From Paroedura picta (Eukaryota > Chordata > Lepidosauria > Squamata > Gekkonidae), in assembly GCF_049243985.1 (NCBI RefSeq), contig NC_135369.1, positions 26,396,765-26,460,764 on the forward strand: a stretch of DNA of 64,000 bases, written 5' to 3'. Shown here one piece after another: positions 10,500 through 21,000 of this stretch (position 1 is the stretch's first letter; each line of letters begins with the position of its first letter). The position numbers and the translations under genes were made by a program. Under the pieces are notes generated by a model. It was not told the origin of the DNA. It searched no databases and saw only the letters and a program-made list of their open reading frames with translations.

Positions 10500-12947
10500 T
10501 AACGCCCAACAGAAGGACGATCACCCCCCGCAGGATGCCTTCTCTGCCTTCTTGTAACCATGAAGAAAACGATTTTTTAAACAAAATGTTCGAATTCTTT
10601 CTTTGTCTTTTCTCATATTTTTAATCCGGATCCTTCAAGGGCCAAAGCGCCCGGGACCTCCCCCCCCCCCGGCCCTGCTTTTGTGTCAATGCGGGAAAAT
10701 GTCTCGTGTGTTGTGGGGGGGGGGGCAGAAAGGGCGCGGAGACGTCTGCCTGGGCTCCTGATTCTCAAGCCGGCAGGGGTTATAAATCGCCTTTCCCCGA
10801 GCCATGCACAAATAGTGCAATGGAGGAAGGGAAGCTAGCTGGAGGAAAACGGGGACGATCTGGAGGAGGCTGTGCCAGAAATGGAAGGGCGACTCCTCTC
10901 TCCGACCCTCCCCTTCAAAGGGAATTCCTGCCGATTAAACGCTCAACATGGTTCCGGGGGGGATGGGGAAGCACGCAAACGGACGACAGAAAGCCCGGAA
11001 AGGATCTCTCCAAAGCGGGCAACTAGAGGGCAAATTAGCTTCAACGTGAGCAAAACTTGTAGCAAAATATACTGAATTCCCCTATAGACATCCATCAGCA
11101 TCTTTGTAGAGGAATATACGAACGACAAAGATCTTGGGGTTGTGGTGGACAGAAGGATGAAGACGTCCACTCGGTGTGGATCCGCGGGGGAAAAGGCCGG
11201 TTCTGCCCCCAGGGTTTGTTCCGGAGGGGCTGGGAACAAAACAGCCGCTGCCAGAAGACCGACGGCGCGGCGTTACTGGGTTCAATTCTGGCCGCCTCCT
11301 TTTCAGAAGACAGCCGCTGGAATAAAGTTCATTTCGGGCTCCAGTGTGTTCCAGGTTTCTGGTTAGTTTTCCTTTCGAAAAGGGGATGGAGAGGGGGGTA
11401 GAAAAGGGCAACCCGAATAAAAGAGGGGCTGAGAGCCTGCGCATTAGGAGATTTTCCGTAGGACTTTCCCCCTCTCCCGTAGTCCCAGTGAAACAAACAG
11501 GAGAGACAAAAGCAGGGATTTCTGGGCATGAACTCGATAGTGGATTTCATCGCTACAAAGTGTGTCGGGGACGGCTTTGGGGTGAGATTCCTGGACCAGG
11601 GGCGATCAGCCCGCGGAAAGTAGCTCTGCAGGCGAACCGGTTTATAACTCAGCTTGTTATACGTTGTACCTTGTTCTGGCTGGTCTTGCATTGCTTCTGC
11701 AATGCCACCTCTTCAGTTGCATGGCTTTCTAGCATCGCTTGCATTGCTTCAGTTGCATTACCAGGGCAGCCATCGTATTGTAGCATTTATTGTCTTGCTA
11801 TTGCATTGTTTTAAAATGGTGCGGTCTGCTTTGGATCTCAGAGAGAAAGGCGGACTATAAACAGATAAAATAATTGCGAAAGGGAATATCCGTAGTCAGA
11901 GACAGCATGCTGCTGCTATTGAGACACGGGCAGCAGGGGATGCTTTCACCCCTACTGATGTATGTCTCAAAAGTACCTGACTAATGACTACGGGGAACAG
12001 GGCACTGAGCTAGATGGGCCTTTGGTCTGCTCCTACAGAGCTTTCTTTAAATTGTTAGGAGGGAAAGACTGAGTTGCATCCTGGCCCAAGCAGACAGGGT
12101 TGATGGAGATTGTATGCACGGTGGAACCTTTTACGGAACGGTGCAATGAACGATCAAAAGGTAACCAAACCCTTTAGCTCTGAAAGCGCAGCGAGAAGGG
12201 AGTTTTGCAAATACGGTGAGGTGGATGGGTGGGTGGCCATGGGCAGCGTTCCTTGTTAGCTGCGACACTTCCAAGCGGGGCTTCTAAGACATTGATGGAG
12301 AACCAGTGATAAGCGACAAACGCTATTACAGTTCTCTTGCCACGCCACAGCATCTCTGCATAGTTAAGCCTGGAAGGATGCAATGGCCAGAAGTAAGTCC
12401 ATTGGACATAGTGGGGCTTACTTCTAAGTAGATATACCTAGGATTACGATGAAGGTATTGTAGGGGTGGGAGATGCTCAAGTGGAATAACTTTAAGACTG
12501 GGAGGCTTTTGTCTATATTTAATATTTCCCTTTGATAGTAAACTTGACGATAAAAACAAAGTCAACGAGTCACGGTAGGCTATATCAAGCAGAAAGGAAC
12601 GTCACATTCATTAGGATTCAATTGAAATAAATGGCTGGCTATTCTCGGTGCTCTCTAAGAATCCAAAAGTTGAATAAAACCCGGTCCCTAGTGATTAAGG
12701 TGGGGAGGGGGCGGTTAAAGCCACCGTGTAGCGACTTGCTCAGTTTGGAAGGGCGCTTAAAAAGGAGGGGCTGCTTCAGACACAGCGATCTCATTCATTT
12801 GTGTTCCGCCATTCCCGATGCAGCTTACTATAATTCACACACACCCACCCCCAAAGGCGAGCCACAGCCCTGTGAAATAGCTTGGCTGAGTGAGAGCGAC
12901 TGACCCAAGGGCACCCAGCCAGCGCCCCCGGCAGAATGGGGATTTCA
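10500..12947. other. SLC30A3 to UCKL1-like spacer: no gene recognised
   Basis: Mixed-composition spacer between the divergently oriented SLC30A3 and UCKL1-like genes. A LINE-like 3' tail ('GAAAGGCGGACTATAAACAG' and preceding sequence, about 11,643-11,872) is the only recognisable repeat. A TATA-like string (TTATAAAT, about 10,780) has no gene attached. Confidence 0.5.
11643..11872 (+). repeat. LINE 3' tail, CR1/L2 type (tentative)
   Basis: Ends with 'TTTGGATCTCAGAGAGAAAG' plus 'GCGGACTATAAACAG', the form of many reptilian CR1/L2 3' ends. Its left part has internal TTGCATTGCTTC-like repeats. Confidence 0.4.
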
Positions 12948-12955
12948 GCCTAGAT

Positions 12956-13091
12956 CAGGGGTAGTCAAACTGCGGCCCTGCAGATGTCCATGGACCACAA
13001 ATCCCATAAGCCCCTGCCAGCGAATGATGGCAGGGGCTTCTGGGAATTGTAGTCCGTGGACATCTGGAGGGCCGCAGTTTGACTACCCCTG
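12956..13091 (+). mobile_element. hAT-type palindromic MITE, copy 1
   Basis: A 136-bp element whose two halves are near-perfect inverted repeats, starting CAGGGGTAGTCAAACTGCGG and ending with its inverse. It is flanked by 8-bp duplications GCCTAGAT/GCCTAAAT (12,948-12,955 and 13,092-13,099; one difference), fitting the nnnTAnnn target pattern of Buster-type hAT transposases. It is non-autonomous, with no coding capacity. Copies also occur at 19.1, 48.7 and 63.9 kb. Confidence 0.92.
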
Positions 13092-13528
13092 GCCTAAATC
13101 GTAGTCCAGCACTCCAAGCTGGCGCTGTTGGGCAAACCCACTTTTGATGCCAGTGTCTGGGCGCTGGAGGGAGGGAGCGGACCTCCCTAGTGCCCCCCTG
13201 CCCGCTGCTGCTGCTGCTGGGGTGTGTGCGCGGAGGACAGCTTTTTCCAGGGCGGCTTCTGTAGGCTTCCCTCCAGCGCAGCCCCCCCCCCCCCGCTACC
13301 ACTTCCTCTGCAGGACAGTGAAATGAAACTCCGGCGCTCCGGCAGGAGGGTCCCGGGCATGTTGCACAGGGTGCCTTCGAAAGAGAAACAGCGCTTGCCG
13401 GGAGGTTGGCAACGGCATCCTTCTCAGCAGCGAATGAAAGACTGCCCAGCACCGGGAAGGGCAGGGGGAGGGAGAGGACCGTCCTTAGTCGATGAGCCCA
13501 GGAAGAGGAGGAGGCCATATAACTACAG

Positions 13529-13700
13529 TGTTCTTTTTTAAATGACACAATAAAATCAGAGTCCAGTAGCACGTCAGATGAAGGGTGCTTGCACTCGAAA
13601 GCTCACACCTTGAATAAATCTTTGTTGGTCTTAAAGGTGCTACTGGACTCTGATTTTATTATGCTACTTCAGACCAACACGGCTACTAATTTGAATCTTT
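13529..13700 (+). repeat. Fold-back repeat (family A), best preserved copy
   Basis: Contains a perfect 24-nt inverted repeat (arms 13,549-13,572 and 13,637-13,660) around a 64-nt loop holding 'TGCACTCGAAAGCTCACACC'. It is followed by 'CTTCAGACCAACACGGCTAC'. Flanking TTTTTTAAATGA / TTTTTAAAATGA resembles an imperfect target duplication. Confidence 0.85.
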
Positions 13701-14749
13701 TTAAAATGAGTGCTGTTTCTTTCCGGCACCCCGGAGAGCCCTGTTCCGTGTCCACTGCATTGCCTATCCGTCCTCCACTGGATACAAGAAGCCCCGGCCA
13801 CATCTGGCCACATCTGGCGGTTAAGCGCTCCAAGCTAAACAGACCGGCTTTGATTCTGCCCCCAAGGCCCAGCTGGGCGATCTTCCTCCGAAGAACGGCG
13901 CTGGGCTTGAGGGGGCAGATATTTGCCAACACGGGGCCTCCCTCCGGAAGAAACCTGACCAGTTGGGCTACGTGTCCGGGGAAGAGATCCTGGAGAGGTT
14001 TTCAGAATCATTCAAGCGAACCTTAGCGCCCCCTCCCGCCCCCGTTCCCAATCTCAGCTGCAGGTCTCAAGGGCGGAAGACGTCCCGGGCGAACGCTGTC
14101 TTGGGGTTTTCGACGCCCGAGCAAGTAAGCGGAACGAGGTACAAAAAGGGATTCAGGACCATGGACAGCCCTCGGACAGACAAGCCCCCTGGCGCAAGCC
14201 CAGGTCGGATCCGCTCTCAATGGAAACGCAGAACTTCTTTGTCAGCCAGCGCGGTCGGAAGAGGTCCGCGGGCTTACGTGATTCCTTGGAAGCAAAAGTT
14301 CCTGCAGGCAGCGGCCGAAGGCTCTCGGGATGGCGGGCCAGGCAAGGGAGAAGCAGGTATAGGGATGAAGCCCAGAGGCGGGACGGGGCTAAGAGGTGTC
14401 CGGGGGCGCTCAAATTCCTGCCTAGCCTGCTTCTCACGCTCTTATTTCTCCGGGGCAGCTGCAGAAATGAAGGGAGGTTCTCACTAGCCGTGGGCAGGGC
14501 TGAGGTCTTCTCGACTCTTCCGCTGGGTCAGGTCTCTCCTCTGACCGGGAAGGCGACTCTTTCGTGCAGAAGAGCCACAGAGCATGTACGCCCTTAACCC
14601 CCTTCCCATTTCCTCTCATGTAAGCCCACAAATATCGCCTCTTCCCAAGCTGTACGGAGTGCAAAATCCGAACAGGGTCCTGTTCGCGACCTGAAACCAA
14701 AAACGGAGGCTTTTTCAATATAATGCCAATTGCATCTGGGGAAGTGAGC
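13701..14749. other. No gene recognised upstream of the UCKL1-like promoter
   Basis: GC-rich sequence with overlapping open frames on both strands (up to 174 codons at 13,963-14,487, which lacks an ATG at its 5' end). None resembles a known protein. Confidence 0.5.
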
Positions 14750-15027
14750 TCGGTCTCCTAGCGGCGCCTTCTAAACTGAGGCGGCGTCTCCGAATGATCT
14801 GCACAAACGCCTGGGCGCGGGGGAGGGGGGTGGAGAATGAGGAGGCGCCAGCCGCCAAACCGCAGCTTAAGCGAACGAGAGCCCAGCAGACGGCCTGCCG
14901 CGCTGCCAGCCGGGAATGGTAGTTTCTCCTCACCAGCGGCTGGATGCGCGCGCACCATCCCGGGTCCCACCCCCTTCCCGGCAGGCTCCGCGGCAACAGG
15001 TGGAGGAGTGGCGGGAGTGCGGCCAAG
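14750..15027 (+). promoter_or_regulatory. CpG-island promoter of the UCKL1-like gene
   Basis: CpG-rich, TATA-less sequence just before the start codon. AAGATGGCGGC at 15,025-15,035 matches the YY1 element that often overlaps initiation codons and downstream promoters. On the minus strand near 14,911-14,924, ACTACCATTCCCGG is one base from the ZNF143-type core ACTACAATTCCC. The transcription start cannot be fixed from sequence alone. Confidence 0.65.
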
Positions 15028-18000
15028 ATGGCGGCTCCAGGCGGTGCTGCTGAGGAGGCGCGGCGTGGCAGGTCCGGCCGGCGACCGGGAGGAGGGGGGA
15101 GGGTTGCATGAGGAGGTTAAAGGGGCAAGATGCGCTGCAGAGGCCGGGCTTGGAGCCCCCCTTGGAGGCTTGATGTGGGTGGCGCCGAGGGGGGAAATCG
15201 CTTCTCAAGGGTTAGGGATTGAAGTGCGGATTTGCGAGCTGATGCCAAGGGAGGAGGGAGCCGCCCCAAGGGCCTTTTGCACGATGAAGGGCAGGGCCCC
15301 TGGCCGGAAGGAACTGCGGGCGATCTCCCTTCTCTCTAATGCTGGGGTCCCCAACCTTTTGGCATATGGAGGCTGCATTAGCGTGCCCAGTGCCTAAAGA
15401 GGGCCACCTCTTAAACCAAAATGTAACAAAACAAAAATTGAGTCTGAAGGAAGAGTGCATGCACTCGAAAGCTCACACCTTGAATAAATCTTTGTTGGTC
15501 TTAAAGGTGCCACTGGACTCAATTTTTTTTTTGTGCTACTTCAGACCAGCACAGCTACTTCAAACCAGCACACTTGAATCCATCCAAAATGTAACAAAAG
15601 TATTAACCTACTTATTTAGGTCAAAAGTAAACATTCAAAGATAAATGTTAACTTTAATGCAGTCAATTTTGGAACAATATTTTACTGTGGAATTGTTTTA
15701 TTTAGCTACACATGCTTACCTAGTCAGTGTGATTTTTGTGGCTGTTTTCTGTTAGCCAAGATATTGATATCCAAGTCAAGGTTTTTTGTCAGACACTCTC
15801 AAAATGTCATGTAAATGTTCATCTGTAAGCCTTGACCTACACTTCAATTTCATCATTTTCATCTTGGAAAAGGTTTGTTCACAGATGTATGTGATGCCAA
15901 AGACTGTGAACATGCCTGCAGCAAATTTCTTTAGGTAAAGGTGCAAGCACCGGTTCATATCTGACCCTTGGGGTGACGCCCTCTAGCGTTTTCATGGCAG
16001 ACTCAATACGGGGTGGTTTGCCAGTGCCTTCCCCAGTCATTACCGTTTACCCTCCAGCAAGCTGGGTACTCATTTTACCGACCTCAGAAGGATGGAAGGC
16101 TAAGTCAACCTTGAGCCGGTTGCTGGGATTGAACTCCCAGCCTTATGGGCAGAGCTTCAGACTGCATGTCTGCTGCCTTACCACTCTGGGTCACAACAGG
16201 CTCTCAAATTTCTTTAGGTTGATAAATATATCAGGTAGACCAGAATAGAAATCTTAACAGACTATTTTCTTTGTAAATGTCTCTGAGATTATCACTGACT
16301 TGCAAATCAATTAATTCCATCCGTAAAATGGCAGCCAGAGGGAGGGAAACTTGGCTGGAGGAAGATATGAGATGGGGAATGCCATAAGCTTCCCTGCTAA
16401 GAAAGTCCTCAAGGGGCCACCCACCGGCTCCTGCAATCACAGATGGAGTGAGAAAGGGAGGAGAGGCAGAAGCAAGCAAGGAAGAAAATGCTTTTGCTTG
16501 TAGCAGCAACCTCATCAGTAACTTTAGAAGCCACTTGATTTGAAGGGTGGAGCCTTTAGAAATGTTTAGTATGCAAAACACTTTGTATCCCTTTTTTGCA
16601 AAAAAACCCAAAAACATCCAGGCCTTTTACTATCCTTTTCCCACTTTTTTTTTTTTTTTTTGCAAAAGCAGACTTGACATCTTCTGAACCCATTCACACA
16701 GATACCTTCCTTATATACATGCATAGCTTCAGTATGGTAATTCATGGAGACATGGAGTTAAAAATTGAATGGTTTGGGTGCCTGAGCTTTTCTGGCTAGC
16801 AAAGCACCTAGAATTGCCAAAATACTATTATGGAGCATAAGAACAAGAGGGGGCTGACAGAAAGAATCATGGAGACCAAAACAATGTTGCTATTGTGTTT
16901 TTTTGCAAGAAAGGGACAGGATGAACAGCAGTAGATGGTGCCTCTTAAGGCATGAAGAACAGTATGGGTCTGAGGGAAAAGGCACTGAGGGTGATAGCAG
17001 ACAGGCAGGTTGGAGGGCTGCACAGAAGGGGGTCGGTGGCTGCATGCGGCCTGCAGGCATCAGGTTGGAGACCTCTGCACTAATGCATTCACTCCCTCCC
17101 TTTCTCCTGTGCAGCGGGAGGAGAGATGACTCGCTGGGTACTCTCCTCTCCTGCTTGCCCCTCACCCCCTCACTTTCCCCACGGAAGAGGACCACAAGCC
17201 AGTCCAAGACAGAACCCCCACTGCTCAGGACCAGCAAGCGGACCATCTACACAGCAGGGCGGCCTCCCTGGTACAACGAGACAGGCACGCCTTTCAAGGA
17301 AGCCTTTGTAATCGGTAAGGCATCTCCTCAGCTTTTCTGATGGGCTGGGGGCTCTGCCTTGATTGATGATTCCTCGCCCAACTTGTGAGGTTTCTGCCTT
17401 TCCCTCTGTGTCCTCCTTCTGATGCTTCTTCTCTGGACCACAAACTGGATTCTAGAACTCCCCTTGGCCTTTCTTGCCTGTATTGGTCAATGTAGTTCCT
17501 TTTCTGTATGAGTCAGGCTAAAATACTGGGTGTTGACTAGACTTCTGGTCATAGGCTGGTTGATTCCAAAGCACCTGCTAGGATTTTGGCAGCATCCAGT
17601 ATAGAAGCAGCATCCATGCTTGCTGCTCATTGCAGTACAGAACTGATGGGGCTTGATTGCTAGCAGTTGTTCTACAGATGAGAGAAGGGAAAGGCTCTGG
17701 GAGTCACAGGATACAGAACATTCTGTACATTTAATAAGCTAGATTAGAGAGAAAGACTAAAGGATTCTCCCACTTTTTGTAGTCATCATTGGTTTTTGCT
17801 TTATGCATCTCTGACTGTAGGGTATGGGGTTAGAACGAATCACCAGCCCATTCTCCCCTCTTCTTTACTCTTCATTGCCACTTTGTCTTGTCCTTGGACT
17901 GTGAGTCCCTGAGGTGAGCTTTTGCATTTGACTGTGATGAGACTAATGTCAGTACTGTTCTCCACATTGATTTGACCTGGTATCTCTCTGGTAGTAGTTC

Positions 18001-21000
18001 CCAAGACTCAGATCCTTCCGGTTTAACTTTTTCGGATGGTTCACTTCTTATTGTTCCCCACGGATTGAAGGATTCAGATTCCCCTGTGCTCTGTTTGTAG
18101 GCTTGTGTGGTGGGAGCGCATCAGGCAAGACCACAGTGGCCAATAAAATCATTGAAGCTCTGGATGTGCCTTGGGTGGTGCTGCTCTCTATGGACAGCTT
18201 TTACAAGGTGAGTGGCTTTGGCTCAGCCCTCTAGAGCTGAGGTCAGCCCAGCTATTCCCTAATAGATAAATCTACCGTATTTGCCGGCGTATAAGATGAC
18301 TGGGCGTATAAGACGACCCCCCAACATTTCCATTCAAAATATAGAGTTTGTTACATTACGTTACAGTACTATGGGCAGCTATGTCTATCCCAACTGAAGT
18401 GCACCCGGCGTATAGGACGACCCCCCCACTTGGAGGCATGTTTTTCAGGGGGGGAAAGTAGTCTTATACGCCAGCAAATACTGTACTTGCTTTTCTGACC
18501 CCTTCCCTGTGGTGCTCTCCTAGGTGCTGAACAAGGAAAAACAGCAGCAAGCTGCCCGCAACGAGTACAATTTTGACCACCCTGATGCATTTGACTTTGA
18601 CCTGCTCATCAGTGTCTTAAGGAAACTCAAAGAGGGAAAGAGTGTTAAAGTTCCAGTGTATGACTTCACCACACACAGCCGGCGCAAAGAGTGGGTATGT
18701 GAGGGGAGGGGGTGGGAAGAGGGATCTCTGCCTCATATGGCTTGCTGGGTGAGTGCTTTTGGTCATCAAAACTGGGTCTTTGGGTCATAAATGACCTGTA
18801 TTAATTGTGCAACTTGTAGAAGCTTTGTTTTGAATATTTATATGGCTACATAGTTTGCAGGAAATGGAAATTTGGCCTCACGGAAAATTAGGAAGATGCA
18901 TTTAAGTGAAATTGCTTCATCTAGACTCAAGGAGAAATTAACACTGAGTTGCCATTGGTAGAAGAAACACTTAAATGTGTGCATTAAAAAGATATCCTTG
19001 CTGCAACCCTGTTTGGCCCAGATTATAAAATTCTTGCCCAAATCAAAAGGCCTGGAAAAGTTTGTGGAGAACATGATGAGTCAGGTTTTGTGGATCCCAT
19101 GAAAGAACAGGGGCATCTCCTAGGATGTTCTACAGCCCAGGGGTAGTCAAACTGCGGCCCTCCAGATGTCCATGGACTACAATTCCCATGAGCCCCTGCC
19201 AGCAAAGGCTGGCAGAGGCTCATGGGAATTGTAGTCCATGGACATCTGGAGGGCCGCAGTTTTGACTACCCCTGGTCTACACAATTTAATCTAGCCTTTA
19301 CTAATATGCAGAATCTGATTTTAAATGGTCCAACTTGCAAGGCTTTTTCTGAGAGTAATTCAAATAGTAACCATTCAAACTGTACAATGGCCTCCATTTA
19401 CCTGATAACACTGCAGGTTTTCTTTTAAAAGAGGCATAGATGCAGGGGGTTCCTGGGGGATAAATCACTGAAGGTGAGTGAAAAAATCCAACTGAGATTC
19501 CCTTTTAGTTCCATATGGTTTGCAGAGACTGCCAGTGCTTTCAAAAGAACTTTCATTGTACCTGCAAGGAGAAACCTACTTTCTTTCATTACAACAAAAG
19601 CTCAGGCTTTCAAGATTCTCCAGTCTGAGACTGTCTTGCCTCCTTAGCACCATGGTGCTGAGAACATTTGCATTCTCAAATTAGGTCTTCACACAGGGTG
19701 GCTTTTTTCTGGACCTTTAACCCCTGATGGTGCTGGGGGGGGCAGGATTCACATTAAGCTGTGTGTATTTGAGAGGCAGGGGAATGCATCAGATAAAATG
19801 CTGCCTTATAACAAAATAATTGGGTCCACTGGAATGTTCTCCCTTGAGGTACCTGAGAGACCTCCTCCTCCTCCTGCATGAACCTTGACGTTTCCTTTCT
19901 CCTCTGTCTGCAGAAAACTGTCTATGGGGCCAATGTGATTGTGTTTGAAGGGATTCTATCTTTTGCCAATAAGGAGCTTCTGCAGGTACCATCCTGGTCT
20001 AAAGAAGGGAGATTTGGGGGCTGGGTTGGGGTGGACTGTTGTGGGACAGGTGACTGTGGTCTCAGATGCCTGTTCTTGAGTTGATTAGACTGGGGGGGGG
20101 GGCTACACCTCAGTTCCCCAGCCTGTTGTTCTCATCTTAACCTGTTGTTCCTCCAGCTCCTGGACATGAAGGTGTTTGTGGACACAGACTCAGACATCCG
20201 GCTGGTTCGGCGGCTGAAGCGGGACATCATGGAACGTGGGCGGGATGTGGTGGGCGTCATCAAGCAGTACAGCAAGTTTGTGAAGCCGGCCTTCGAGCAG
20301 TACATTGAACCCACCATGCAGGCAGCGGACATAGTTGTGCCCCGAGGTGAGGAGGGGAGCCTGTTTGGGGTGTGATTTTGGAGGGGCGGGGAGAAGAGTC
20401 TTGGTGCATACTTGACAGCCTCTCCAGGTGTGATGAAATGGCAGCTGCTAATGTAAGTCCGTTTTGGCTCCTGTTGTGGCATTTGGAGATCTAGCCAGGA
20501 AGCTTGTTTTTGCAGAACCTGGTAGTTTTCTAAGCTCTGCTGGTGACTTTGATTTTATTTTTGCCAGAGACTTCTTTTGTGATTTATTCTGGGTTTGGGT
20601 TAAAGTTAAGCTGGAATTCCTTCAAATTTCTAAGTTTGGGTACTTACTACATATGTGGGGGAGACATACCCAGTACTTTATAATGTTAAACTAATGAGAG
20701 AATACTCACAAAATATCAGTGCCCCTGCATGTCACTCTCCCCTCCCTTTGTGAATTTCTTGAACGCTCCTCTGGAACCTGCTGTAGGTGGTTTTATGGAA
20801 ATCAAATACTAATGTATAATATTTGATGCACTGTCAACATATATTTTCGTATTCTGTAAATGGTTGAATTTGGGGATGTAATTCATTTAAACTATGCTAA
20901 GCATAGGGTCTGAGAATGAGCTGGTATGATGCCAGTTCAAATTCTATTTTGGCAATGTACTTAGAGACCCCCATCTCCCATCCCCCACTTGCTGTGTGAA

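Larger units (their letters stand above)
15342..17077 (-). mobile_element. hAT (Buster-like) DNA transposon remnant in UCKL1-like intron 1
   Basis: Starts CTGGGGTCCCCAACCTTTTG and ends GGTTGGAGACCTCTG, imperfect terminal inverted repeats. The 8-bp flanks CTCTAATG (15,334-15,341) and CACTAATG (17,078-17,085) are a target duplication of nnnTAnnn form. The minus strand encodes the C-terminal hAT dimerisation region in pieces: '[20 protein letters not shown]' (about 16.25-16.33 kb) and '[15 protein letters not shown]' then '[13 protein letters not shown]' (about 15.78-15.92 kb). The two parts are separated by a SINE insertion. A family A repeat is also embedded (15,451-15,575). The rest of the transposase is missing or unreadable. 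Confidence 0.88.

Noticed and set aside
13963-14487. 174-codon open frame upstream of the UCKL1-like gene
   Set aside because: Begins without ATG and has no recognisable domain in GC-rich promoter-proximal DNA.
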